Source: Hyperoodon ampullatus
Lineage: Eukaryota; Chordata; Mammalia; Artiodactyla; Ziphiidae
Direction of reading: 5' to 3'
DNA length: 64,000 nt
Assembly: GCA_949752795.1 (NCBI GenBank)
Contig: OX457068.1
Location: forward strand, 59,027,582-59,091,581
The notes under the pieces were generated by a model. The model did no database searches. It saw only the letters and a program-made list of their open reading frames with translations, and was not told where the DNA came from. A program made the translations under genes and the position numbers. The first letter of the stretch is position 1; the number at the start of each line of letters is the position of its first letter. Positions 44,800 to 57,510 of this stretch are shown one piece after another.

Positions 44800-47576
44800 A
44801 TTTGAAGATAAGGGCATATTTCCATTACTCTGGGAGACTGATATAAAAAGTTACTGCTGCAATTTATGTCAGAGAGCATTCTGCCTATGTTTTCCTCTAA
44901 GAGTTTTATAGTGTCTGGCCTTACATTCAGGTCTTTAATCCATTTTGAGTTTATTTTTGTATATGGTGTTAGGGAGTGTTCTAATTTCATTCTTTTACAT
45001 GTAGCTGTCCAGTTTTCCCAGCACCACTTACTGAAGAGACTATCTTTTCTCCATTGTATAGCCTTGCCTCCTTTATCAAAGATAAGGTGACCATGTTGGC
45101 ATGGATTTATCTCTGGACTTTCTATCCTATTCCATTTATCTATATTTCTGTTTTTGTGCCAATACCATGCTGTTTCGATGACAGTAGCTTTGTAGTATAG
45201 TCTGAAGTCAGAGAGCCTGATTCCTCCAGCTCCATTTTTCTTTCTCAAGATTGCTTTTCTTATTTGGGGTCTTTTGTGTCTCCATGCAAATTTTAAGATT
45301 TTTTTGTTCTAGTTCTGTGAAAAATGCCATTGGTAATTTGACAGGGATTGCACTGAATCTAGAGATTGCAAGATTGCTTTGGGTAGTATCAACATTTTCA
45401 CAATATTGACCCTTCCAATCCAAGTACATGGTATATCTTTCCATCTGTTTGTGTCATCTTCAATTTCTTTCATCAGTGACTTATAATTTTTGGAGTACAG
45501 GTCTTTCAGAGTACAGGTCCTTAGGTAGGTTTATTCCTAGGTATTTTATTCTTTTTGTTGCAATGGTAAATGAGATTGTTTCCTTAATTTATCTTCTGAT
45601 CTTTCATTGTTAGTATATACAAATGCAACAGATTTCTGTGTATTAATTTTGTAACCTGCAACTTTACCAAATTATTTAGCTCTAATAATCTTCTAACAGT
45701 TTTCTAATAATTAGAATAATAATAATAATTTTCTGGTAGCCTCTTTAGGGTTTTCTATGTATAATATGTCATCTGCAAACAGTGACCGTTTTACTTCTTC
45801 TTTTCCAATTCCTTTTATATTTTATTTTTCTTCTCTGATTGGCATGGCTAAGACTCCCAAAACTATGTTGAATAAAATTGGTGAAAGTGGATATCCTCAT
45901 CTTGTTCCTGATCTAAGAGCTTGTTTTGTTTTTTCAGCTTTTACCATTGGGTGTAATGTTAACTGTAGGTTTGTCATATATAGCCTTTATCATGTTGAGG
46001 TATGTTCCCTCTATGCCCACTTTCTGGAGAGTTTCTGTCATAAATTGGTGTTGAATATTTTCAAAAGCTGTTTCTGCATCTATTGAAATGATTATATGGT
46101 TTTTGTTCTTCAGCTTGTTGATATGGTGTATCACACTGATTGACTTCTGGGTATTGAAAAATCCTTGCATCCCTTGGATAAATCCCTCTTGATCACGGTG
46201 TATGATCCTTTTAATGTATTGTTGGACTTGGATTGCTAGTATTTGGTTGAAGATTTTTACATCTATGTTCATCAGTGATATTGGCCTGTAATTTTCTTTT
46301 TTTTATGGTATCTTTGTCTGGTTTTGGTATCAGGGTGATGGAGGCCTCATGGATTGAGTTAGGGAGATTTACTTCCTCTACAATATTTTGGAACAGTTTC
46401 AGAAGTATAAATATTAACTCTTTTCTAAATGTTTGACAGAATTTACCTGTGAAGCCATCTGGTCCTAGACTTTTGTTTGTTGTGAGATTTTAATCACAGT
46501 TTAAATTTCAGTGCTTGTGATTGGTCTGTTCATATTTTCTATTTCTTCTTGGTTCAGTCTTGGGAGAACATACTTTTCTAAGAATTTGTCCATTTCTTCC
46601 AGGTTGTCCATCTTATTGTCATTCAGTTGCTTGTAGTAGTCTCTTATGGTCCTTTGTATTTCTGTATTTCTGTGGTGTCAGTTGTAACTTCTACTTTTTC
46701 ATTTCTGATTTTACTGATTTGAGTCCTCTCCCTTTTTTTCTTGATGAGTCTTGCTAAAGATTTATAAATTTTGTTTATCTTTTCAAAAACCAGCTTTTAG
46801 TTTAATTGACCTTTGGTATTGTTTCCTACATCTCTATTTTATTTATTTCTGCTCGGATTTTTATGATTTCTTTCCTTGTACTAACTTTAGGTTTTGTTTG
46901 TCCTTCTTTCTCTAGTTGCTTTAGGTGAAATGTTAGGTTGTTTATTTTGGAAACTAATTAAACTCAAAAGCTTTACACAGCAAAGGATACCATAAACAAA
47001 ACGAAAAGGCAACCCACAGAATGGGAGAAAATATTTGCAAACGATGTGACTGACAAGGGATTAATGTCCAAAATTTACAAACAGCTTATGGGGCTTAATA
47101 TCATCAAACTAAACAACCCAATCGAAACAGTGGGTAGAAGACCTAAATAGACATTTCTCCAAAGAAGACAGATGGCCAAGAGGCACATGAAAAAGCTGCT
47201 CTAAATCACTAAATATTAGAGAAATGCAAATCAAAACTACAATGAAATAACACCTCACACCAGTCAGAATGGCCGTCATCAAAAAATCCACAAAGGATAA
47301 ATGCTTGACAGGGTGTGGAGAAAAGGGAACCCTCCTCCACTGTTCGTGGTAATGTAAATTGGTACAGCCACTATGGAGTAGAGTAGAGAGGTTCTTACAA
47401 AACTAAAAATAGAGCTATCATATGATCCTGCAATCCCATTCCATGGTGTATATCCAGACAAAAACATGATCTGAAAGGATACATGCACCGCAATATTCAT
47501 TGCAACACTGTTTACAATAGCCAACACATTGAAGCAACCTAAAGGTCTATTGTCAGAAGAATGGACAAAGAAGTTG

Positions 47577-47669
<93 letters not shown>

Positions 47670-48070
47670 CATACATACATGAAGGAATATTACTCAGCCA
47701 TTAAAAATAATGAAATAATACAATTTGCAGCAGCATGGATGGACCTAGAGATTGCCATATGGAGTGAAGTAAGTCAGACTGTGAAATATCAGAAGCAATA
47801 TAGTATGATATGGCTTATATGCAGAATCTTAAAAAAATGATAGAAATAAATTTATTTACAAAACAGAAAGAGACTCAGAGACTTAGAGAACAAACATTGT
47901 TACCAGCGGGGAAGGGGTGGGTGGGGAGGGACAGTTAAGGAGTTTGGGATTGACATGTACACACTGCTATATTTAAAATGAATAGGCAGCAAGTACCTAC
48001 TGCATAGCACAGGGAACTCAATATTATGTAACAACCTAAATGGGAAAAGAATTTGAGAAAGAAAAAAACA
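44800..48070 (+). mobile_element. Old L1 with a large 5' inversion
   Basis: About 44800-46950 is ORF2 on the minus strand (endonuclease end through mid ORF2; open remnants at 44784-45248 and 45934-46272). From about 46952 to 48070 the plus strand continues with the ORF2 C-terminus and the 3' UTR. The left end of the inverted part stops at 'gagtaatggaaata', and the right part resumes at 'ctaattaaactcaaaagc', just downstream in L1 order, so the pieces come from one element by twin priming. No target duplication was found. All frames are broken. Confidence 0.8.
47578..47681 (+). repeat. (TA)n then (CATA)n microsatellite inside L1
   Basis: About 88 bp of pure TA followed by CATA units to 47681. 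It lies where L1 ORF2 normally has a short 'acatatatacaatgg', so it is probably an expansion of that site. The long IY-repeat frames on both strands are artefacts of it. Confidence 0.95.
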
Positions 48071-48224
48071 ACTATATTTTACATTAGATTTTGCTAAATG
48101 CCTAAACTCTTGAGCACAAACGTATGAAGTATCTTTTCTGACCACAATGCTATGAAACTAGATATCAATTACAGGAAAAGATCTGTAAAACATACAAACA
48201 CAGGGGGGCAAAACAATACACTAC

Positions 48225-48451
48225 TTAGTGCTTCCCTGGTGGGGCAGTGGTTGAGAGACTGCCTGCCGATGCAGGGGACAGGGGTTCATGCCCCGGTCGT
48301 GGAAGATCCCACATGCCATGGAGCAGCTAGGCCCGTCAGCCATGGCCACTGAGCCTGCGCATGTGGAGCCTGTGCTCTGCAACAGGAGATGCCACAACAA
48401 TGAGAGTCCCACATACCTCAGAAAACAACCAAACAAGGAAAAAAAAAAAAC
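48225..48451 (+). mobile_element. CHR-type SINE, plus strand
   Basis: Starts at 'ttagtgcttccctggtgg' and ends in an A-rich tail (48431-48451). A 12-bp target duplication, ACAATACACTAC, lies at 48213-48224 and 48452-48463, within L1 ORF2. The only near-complete CHR SINE here on the plus strand. Confidence 0.95.
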
Positions 48452-48739
48452 ACAATACACTACATAATAACCAAGTGATCACTGAAGAAATCAAAGAGGA
48501 AATGAAAAAATACCTAGAAACAAATGACAATGGAGACAAGACGACCCAAAACCTATGGGATGCAGGAAAAGCAGTTCTAAGAGGGAAGTTTATAGCAATA
48601 CAATCCTACCTTAACAAACAGGAAACATCTAAAATAAACAACCTAACCTTGCACCTAAAGCAATTAGAGAAAAAGATAAAAAAAAGTTAGCAGAAGCAAA
48701 GAAATCATAAAGATCAGATCAGAAATAAATGAAAAACAA

Positions 48740-49822
48740 ATGAAAGAAATGATAGCAAAGATCAACAAAACTAAAATCTGGTACTTTGAGAAGATAAACA
48801 AAATTGATAAACCATTAGCCAAACTCATCAAGAAAAAAAGGGAGAAGACTCAAATCAATAAAATTAGAAATGAAAAAGGAGAAGTAACAACTGACACTGC
48901 AGAAATACAAAAGTTCATGAGAGATTACTACAAGCACCTCTATGCCAATAAACTGGACAACCTGGAAGAAATGGACAAATTCTTAGAAATGTACAACCTG
49001 CTGACAATGAACCAGGAAGAAATAGAAAATATGAACAGACCAATCACAAACACTGAAATTGAAACTGTGATTAAAAATCTTCCAACAAACAAAAGCCCAG
49101 GACCAGATGGCTTCACAGGCAAATTCTATCAAACATTTAGAGAAGAACTAACACCTGGTTTTCTAAAACTCTTCCAAAATATAGCAGAGGGAGGAACACT
49201 CCCAAACTCATTCTATGAGGCCACCATCACCCTGATACCAAAACCAGACAAAGATGTCACCAAGAAAGGAAACTACAGGCATATATCACTGATGAACATA
49301 GATGCAAAAATCTTCAACAAAATACTAGCAAACAGAATCCAACAGCACATTAAAATGATCATACACTATGATCAAGTGGGGTTTGTTCCAGAAATGCAAG
49401 GATTCTTCAATATATGCAAATCAATCCACATGATACACCATATTAACAATCTGAAGGAGAAAAAACATATGAACATCTCAATAGATGCAGAGAAAACTTT
49501 CTACAAAATTCAACACCCATTTATGATAAAAAAAACCCTGCAGAAAGTATGCATAGATGGAAGTTATCTCAACATAATAAAGGCCATATATGACAAACCC
49601 TCAGCCAACATCATTCTCAATGGTGAAAAACTGAAACCATTTTCATTAAGATCAGGAAAAAAACAAGGTTGCCCTCTCTTACCATTATTACCCAACATAG
49701 TTTTGGAAGTCTTAGCCCCAGCAATCAGAGAAGAAAAAGAAATAAAAGGAATCAAAATCAGAAAAGAAGAAGTAAAGCTGTCACTGTTTGCAGATGACAT
49801 GATACTCTACATAGAATACTAA
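48740..49822 (+). pseudogene. L1 ORF2 reverse-transcriptase fragment, open for 360 codons
   Basis: The open stretch covers the region before the polymerase, a '[11 protein letters not shown]' block, the palm motifs (NYRHISL, 'DAEKTF') and the catalytic FADD near the end (about 49788-49799). It stops at 'LYIEY' through a local frame change. It is useful as an internal reference for the 10-bp gap in the young L1, since it has the longer version of that site. No upstream endonuclease remains in frame. Confidence 0.85.
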
Positions 49823-52800
49823 AGATGCTACCAGAAACCTACTAGACCTAATCAAATGAGTTTTGTAAAATAACAGGATACAAAATTAATGCACAGAAAT
49901 CTCTGGCATTCCTATACACTAATGATGAAAAATCTCAAAGTGAAATTAAGAAAACACTCCCATTTTCCATTGCAACAAAAATAATAAATTATCTAGGAAT
50001 AAACCTGCCTAAGGAGACAAAAGACCTGTATGCAGAAAATTATGACACTGATGAAAGAAAGTAAAGATGATACAAGTAGATGGAGGGATATTCCATGTTC
50101 TTGGATTGGAAGAATTAACATTGTGAAAATGACTCTACTACCCAAAGCTATCTAGAGATTCAATGCAATCCCTATGAAACTACCACTGCCATTTTTCACA
50201 GAACTAGAACAAAAAAATTCAAAATTTTTATGGAAACACAAAAGTCCCCAAATACTCAAAGCAATTTTGAGAATGAAGAATGTAGCTGGAGGAATCAGGC
50301 TCCCTGACTTCAGACTATACTACAGAGCTACTGTAATCAAGACAGTATGGTACTGGCACAAAAACAGAAAGATAGGTCAATGGAACAGGATAGAAAGCCC
50401 AGAGATAAACCCATATACATATGGTCATCTTATCTTTAATAAAGGAGGCAAGAATATACAGTGGAGAAAAGACAGCCTCTACAATAAGTGGTGCTGGGAA
50501 AACTGGACAGGTACATGTAAAAGTATGAAATTAGAACACTCCCTAACACCATACACAAAAATAAACTCAAAATGGATTAAAGATCTTAATGTAAGGCCAG
50601 ACACTATCAATCTCTTAGGCAAAAACATAGGCAGAACACTCTATGACATAAATCACAGCAAGATCCTTTTTGATCCTCCTCCAAAAGAAATGGAAATAAA
50701 AGCAAAAATAAACAAATGGGACCTAATGAAACTTAAAAGCTTTTGCACAGCAAAGGAAACCATAAACAAGACAAAAAGATAATCCTCAGAGTGAGAGAAA
50801 ATATTTGCAAATGAAGCAACTGACAAAGGATTAATCTCCAATATTTACAAGCAGCTCATGCAGCTCAATAACAACAACAACAACAAAAAAAAACAAGAAT
50901 CCAAAAGTGGTCAGAAGACCTAAACAGGCATTCCTCCAAAGAAGATATACAGAATGCCAAGAAACACATGAAAGAATGCTCAACATCATTAATCATTAGA
51001 GAAATGCAACTCAAAACTACAATGAGATATCATCTCACACCGGTCAGAATGGCCATCATCAAAAAATCTAGAAACAATAAATGCTGGAGAGGGTGTGGAG
51101 AAAAGGGAACACTCCTGCACTGTTGGTGGGAATGTAAGTTGATACAGCCACTATGGAGAACAGTATGGAGGTTCCTTATTAAACTAAAAATAGAACTACC
51201 ATACGACCCTTCAATCCCATTACTGTGCATTTACCCTGAGAAAACCATAATTCAAAAAGAGTCATGTACCAAAATGTTCATTACATCTCTATTTACAATA
51301 GCCAGGACATGGAAGCAACCTAAGTGTCCATCATTTGATGAATGGATAAAGAAGATGTAGCACATATATACAATGGAATATTACTCAGCCATAAAAAGAA
51401 ACGAAATTGAGATATTTGTAGTGAGGTGGATTGAGCTATAGTGTGTCATACTGTGTGAAGTAAGTCAGAAAGACAGAATCAAATACCATATTCTAACACA
51501 TATATATGAAATCTAAGAAAACATAAAAATAAATAACACGGGTCATGAAGAACCTAAGGGTAAGATGGGAATAAAGACACAGACGTAGTAGAGAATGGAG
51601 TTGAGGATATGGGGAGGGGGAAGGGTAAGCTGTGACAAAGTGAGAGAGTGGCATGGACATATATACAGTACCAAATGTAAAATAGATAGCTAGTGGGAAG
51701 CAGCCACATATCACAGGGAGATCAGCTCTGTGGTTTGTGACCACCTAGATGGGTGGGGTAGGGAAGGTGGGAGGGAGCGAGATGCAAGAGGGAAGAGATA
51801 TGGGAACATATGTATATGTATAACTGATTCACTTTGTTATAAAGCAGAAACTAACACACCATTGTAAAGCAATTATATCCAATAAAGATGTTAAAAATTT
51901 TTAATGAAATAAAATAAAAAAATAAAAATAAAAATATTGAGTCTTCATATCTGTGAAAACAGGGAATCTTTCCATATGTTTGTGTCATCTTGAGTTTAAT
52001 TCATAAGTACCTTACAATTTGCTGAATAAATATCTTTTACCTCCTTGGTTAGATTTATTCTAGGTATTTCATTCTTTATGATGCAATTGTAAATGGGATT
52101 GTTTTCTCAATTCTCTTTCTGACATTTTGTTGTAAGTGTATGGAAATGCAACAGATTTCTGTGTATTGATTTTGTCTTTCAACTTTACCAAATTCCTTGA
52201 GTAGCTCTAATATGTTTTTGTTGATGTCTTTAGGATTCTCTATGTATAATATGATGTGACCTCAAACAGTGGCGGTTTTACTGCTTCCTTTCCAATTTGT
52301 ATTCCGTTTGTTTATTTTTCTTCTCTAATTGCTGTGGCTAGGAATTCCAATACTATGTTGAATAAAAGTCATGAGAGTGGGCATCCTTGTCTTTTTCCTG
52401 ATAGTAGAGGTAATGCTTTCAGCTCTTAATTTTTCAGTATGATGTTCTCAGTGGGCTTACATATATGGCCTTTATTATGTTGAGGTATGCTCCCTCTATA
52501 CCCATTTTCTGGAGAGTTTTTATCAGAAATTAATATTGAATCTGTGAAAAGATTTTCTACATTTATTGAGATAATTTTATTATTTTATTCTGCAGCTTGT
52601 TAATGTGGCACTTCACATTGATTGATTTGTGGATATTAAAAAATTCTCACACTCCTGGGATGAATCCCACTTGATCATGGTGTATATCATTTTAATATAT
52701 TGTGGAATTTAGTTAAGTAATATTTTGTTGAGGATTTTTGAGTTTAAGTTCAACAGTGATGTTGGCCTATAATTTTATTTTTTTTGTGTTATCTTTGGTT

Positions 52801-53230
52801 TTGGTATCAGGATGATGTTGGCCTCATAGAATGAGTTCAGAAATATTTCTTTCTCTGTAATTTTTCATAAGAGTTTGAGAAGGATAGGCATTAATTCATC
52901 TGTAAATGTTTGGTAGAATTCACCTGTGAAGAGTTGTGGTCCTGAGCTTTTGTTCTTTTTTTTGGGGGGGGAGGGTGATTTACTGCTGATTCAACTGTAT
53001 TACTGGTAATCAAATTACTGGTAATTTCTCCGAACTCCAGTCTTGGGAGATTGTGAATTTCTAGGAATTTGTCCATTTCTTCTGGGTTGCCCATTTTATT
53101 GGCATATATTATTGTACAGTAATCTCTTATGATCATTGTATTTCTTTGGGTTGGTTGTAAATGCTTTTTTAAAATGTTTTTTTTTTTCATTTCTGATGTT
53201 ATTGATTTTGGCCCTCTCTTTTATATTCTT

Positions 53231-53433
53231 TTTTTTTTTTTTGCGGTATGTGGGCCTCTCGCTGTTGTGGCCTCTCCCGTTGCGGAGCACAGGCTCCGGA
53301 CGCGCAGGCTCAACGGCCATGGCTCACGGGCCCAGCCGCTCCGCGGCATGTGGGATTTTCCCAGACCAGGGCACGAACCCGTGTCCCCTGCATCGGCAGG
53401 CGGACTCTCAACCACTGCGCCACCAGGGAAGCC
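53231..53433 (-). mobile_element. CHR-type SINE, minus strand, near consensus
   Basis: The least diverged CHR SINE in the window, with intact CpGs in 'ccggacgcgcagg' and 'gctccgcggcatgtgg'. A 15-bp target duplication, CTCTTTTATATTCTT, is at 53216-53230 and 53434-53448. This suggests recent SINE activity in the lineage. Confidence 0.96.
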
Positions 53434-54684
53434 CTCTTTTATATTCTTGATGAGACTGGCTAAAGGTTTATCCCTTCTGTTTATCTTTCCAATGAACCAG
53501 CTCTTAGCTGCATTTATTTTCTCTATTGTTTTTCTGCTTTCTATTTCATTTCTTTATTATGTGATCTTTGATTTTTTTTTCTACAAACCTTGGGTTTTGT
53601 TTTCAATTCACTTTGTAGTTCTTTTAGGTTTAAAGTTAGGTTGTATGTTTCCAATTTTTCTTGGTTCCTGAGGTAGGCTTGTATTGCTGCAAACTTGCCT
53701 GTTAAAACTGCTTTTGCTGCATCCCACAGATTTTGGATCATTGTGTTTTCACTTTCATTTGTCTCTAGGTATTTTTTTTATTTCTTCTTTGATTTATTCA
53801 GTGATCCATTGGTTGTTTAGGGGCATAATATTTAGCCTCCATGTGTTTGTATTTTTAGCAGTTTTTATTCTTATAGTTGATTTCTATTCTCATAACACTA
53901 TGGCCAAAAAATTTTGATATTATTTCAGTTTTCTTAAATTTACTGAGATTTGTTTTGTGAACTAGCTAATAATCGATCCTGGATAAAATTATATATATAT
54001 GTAATGTGTTTTTAAGACCACTGTTTTCTTATGATTTTCTGTCTGGCTGATCTCTTCACTTATCTAAGTGGGGTGTTAAATTCCCCTACTATTAATGTGT
54101 TACTGTCAATTTTTCCCTTTATGTCTGTTAATGATTGCTTAATATATTTAGGTGCTCCTATGTTCAGTGCATATATATTTACAGTTGTTATATCTTCTGT
54201 TGGATTGATCCATTGGTCATTATGTAAAATCCTTTGTCTTTCATTACAGTCTTTATTTTCTAGTCTATTTTTTTCTGATATAAGTATTGTTACCTCAGCT
54301 TTCCTTTGATTTCCATCTTCATGGAATACCTTTTTTCATCCCCTCACTTTCAGTCTGTTGTGTCTCTACATCTGAAGTGGTCTCTTGTAGGCAGCAACGG
54401 GTGTTGTTTTCGTATCCATTCAAATCTATATCTTTTTAGTTCATTTACATTTAAAGTAATTATCAATAGGTATGTACTTATAGACAGTTTTTAAATGGTT
54501 TACAGGGCGTTTTATAGTTTTTGTTACTTTTTTATATTTTGCTCTTTCTCATTGAGGTTGATGACTACCTTTAGTTATATGTTTTGTATTCCTTTCTCTT
54601 TTGTGTGTGTGTATCTATCATAGATTTTTGGTTTGTTGTTACTATGAGGTTTATATATAGCACTCCCTCATTCTCTCTCTCTCT

Positions 54685-54770
54685 CATATATATATGTATA
54701 TGATCTATATATACATATGATCATATATATGTATATGATCCTATATATAGATCATGTACATATATATGAT
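54685..54770. repeat. AT-rich palindromic repeat
   Basis: Alternating ATATATGTATATGATC units and their reverse complements follow a short CT run (54675-54686), inside old L1 sequence. It could form hairpins; this is probably local microsatellite growth. Confidence 0.6.
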
Positions 54771-56060
54771 ATTTTACATCTTTTTTGCTTTTCATATTCC
54801 TTAACTATTTATGCAGATATAGACAATTTTACTAGTTTTGTATTTTAATTCTCCTACTAGCTTTATAAGTGGTGGTGTCTGCCACTCGTAGGCAGGACTG
54901 GGGCCCAGGTGATCCTGAGAATTTTGCTCACCCACTGGTAGGTGACATTGGATCTTGGTACTTGTGCTTGCCCATTGGTTAGCAGAGTCAAGTTCTGGGG
55001 TCTCTTGCTGTAAGGCCCAGGGTTCCAGACTTGTGTCAGCCCATTGGTTGGAGAGGCTGAAGGCCAGGGAGTCTGGCATTAGTGCCAGCTCACTAGTGAG
55101 TGGAGCTGGCTCTCAAGGTCTTTGGTAGTAGGGCCCTAGGGGCCTAGAGCTGGTGCACTGGTCCACAGAAAATGAGTCTCTGGATGCAATGCCCTGGAGA
55201 TCCTGGGGTTTGTATCAGTGCACTGGTATGTGTTTGTGGGTCCTGTTTCTTCTGGTGAACAGAGCCAGGTCCCAAGGTGGCTGTGTACTCAGGGGGTCTT
55301 AAGGTAGAAGGCCTGCTGGTGAGTGGGGCTTTGTCTTTTCCTGGCTAGTTGCTTGATCTGAGGTATCTCAATAATGGCATTGACAGGCTGATGAGAATGG
55401 CTGGCTACTGGCACTATAAGCTAGAGGGAGGATTCCAAAATAATGCCTGTCAGCATCTCTGTCCATGTGGTAGAATGTGCTCCCCAATATGCTGCAAACA
55501 GTGTCTATGTCTACAGTTTGAGCTCCAGTTGCCTCCTACCTCTCCTGGATGCTATCCATGATCAACAGGTAGGTCTGATTTAGTATCCTTTTAAATTACT
55601 GCTCCTGCCCTGGGTCCTGGAACATGTGAGATTTTGTGTTCCCCCTTTATGTGTGGAGTCGCTATTTCTCACAGCCGTGTGGCTCTTCTGAAAGTAAGCC
55701 TCACTGGCCTTAAAGCCAAATGTTCTGGGGGCTTATTTTCCAGCATAGGATCCCTAGGAAACTTGCTGTGGGGGATCAGACCACTTGCTCCTTGGGGAGA
55801 CCAGTGCAATTGTAATTATCCTCCTGTTTGTGGGTCACTCATCCAGGATTGGGTCTTGCCTATACCAGATCTCTGTCCCTCCTACCATGTCTCATTATGT
55901 TTTTTTCTTTATATCTTTAGTTGTAGAAAACCTTTTTTGCTAACCTTTCCACCTTTATCATCAATAAATGCTCTGTAAATAGTTGCAATTTTGGTGTGCC
56001 TGTGGGTAGAAGTGAGCTTAGCATCTTCTTACTCTGCCACACTCATTCCCTCTCAGACAC

Positions 56061-57510
56061 ATTCAGTAAGAACTCAGCAGAAAACTGCACCAGATGCAAA
56101 GTGTAAAATGAATTAATCCTGGTTCTAACATTGACTCTGTAATATCAGTAAAGTCACTGATCTATTAAATCATTGGAATCTTAATTTTTAAGGAGGAATA
56201 TCTACCTAGGCCAAATCAAATAATACATCATTTATAGGATATCACATTGAATATTATATATCATTGAATAGTCTATCATATGAATATAAAGTATTTAGCT
56301 AATTAACTAGTCAGTTTTGTATTAACTAAAATGCTCACTTCTACATTATTTATGAGGGATGGAAATGTAAGCCAACATGTGCTTTTTTTGTTTTGTTTTG
56401 TTTTGTTTTTTCTAAGGTTAAAATAATGAGGTCCTGGAGACACAATTTATACCTCTGACTTCTACATCTGATTTTACAAATGGCTCATATGGATGTATCA
56501 GTGCAAACAGTTAAAATTGAAAACAACAACAACAACATAAATCCAATAAGAGTGAGGGAATTGTTTGTATGGTACACTTTTATTAGAGGAAACAGTTCAT
56601 ATTGTGCAGTAAAAGCCGATTCGTACTATGTCATTTATCAAAAGAGGAATGAAAAATCTTTGAGACTGCTTTGCTAATGGGGGAGGGGCTATTTTTCCTT
56701 CAATAATGCATAATAAAAAACTATGAAAATAACTGTCAAATAAGTTGACACTGGTGAAAGACATACAACCATTAATTTATTGCATTTCTTTTCCACAGGA
56801 AAATCTTGAATATGTCAGACGCTGTAGAAAAATTGACATGAACATTTTAAATATCTCCCCTTCCTTGAAACAAAGACAATAGCACCCACATATACTCCTG
56901 ACCACAGTGAGCTGGGTGCTGAGTGTGGGGTTTATAGGAGTTTTATCATTGGGTTGTCTTCCATTAGGCATCCTTATGAGGTGGATGTTATAGTTCTTGT
57001 TTTCCATAAAAGAAAAGAAAAAAAAAAAAAAACGGAGACCAAGTTTATAAAGTTAGTATGTGACAGGATTTAAACCCATTTCTAAAAGGTGACCATCTTT
57101 TTTAAATGTGTTTTTTTCAAACCTTGGAGTGTTTTAAGCACATATTTCAGGTTTTTTTTCATTTCACATACAACTTTCATCCAATTTCCTCTAAATTGAA
57201 CTTGTCATAGTTCCTCAGAATCTGCTCCTCTTTCTATCTCATCTAGTCAACAGGACTAGTATTTTGGGGTGTCTTAAATCCTCTCCTAAAACATTACCTC
57301 AGGAGTATATGCTGGGTTCTAACAGAGAGCTCAATTACCAGAACAGCAATATAAGGTCCAAACAGAAAGAATTGCAAAATTTACTTGACACCTGTCTTTC
57401 AAACCTTCCAGCTATGATTCCTTCCTCCTTAAGTAAAGAGAAGGATTAGCTCAGAACATCAGAGTAGTTGAGTCAATAGACATTTGGTAAAAGCAATAAA
57501 AATAATTATA
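56061..57510. other. AT-rich unique sequence
   Basis: A (GTTTT)n run at about 56382-56409 and an A-run at about 57016-57032. No gene or repeat family recognised otherwise. Confidence 0.45.

Larger units (their letters stand above)
48127..51940 (+). mobile_element. Old 5'-truncated L1, plus strand
   Basis: Starts in the endonuclease region ('tatcttttctgaccacaatg'), runs through ORF2 and the 3' UTR and ends in an interrupted A-rich tail at about 51895-51940. The longest surviving frame is 48740-49822. Other ORF2 pieces are open at 50174-50782 and 50968-51360. A CHR SINE is nested at 48225-48451. No target duplication was found at the ends. Confidence 0.9.
51943..56060 (-). mobile_element. Old L1, minus strand, with 5' UTR, lacking its 3' end
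   Basis: Reads in reverse from mid ORF2 (51943) through the reverse transcriptase, endonuclease and ORF1-region remnants (frames badly broken) to a moderately GC-rich 5' UTR (about 54840-56050) ending near 'gcatcttcttactctgccaca'. Its leader matches 22480-22800. Its 3' part is absent at the junction with the plus-strand L1. A CHR SINE is nested at 53231-53433. Confidence 0.8.

Noticed and set aside
47279..47840. Open frames with long IYIYIY repeats on both strands
   Set aside because: They translate the TA microsatellite and adjoining dead L1 sequence.
53129..53671. 180-codon frame through a SINE and an L1
   Set aside because: It crosses the SINE insertion and its target repeats, so it cannot be an inherited gene.
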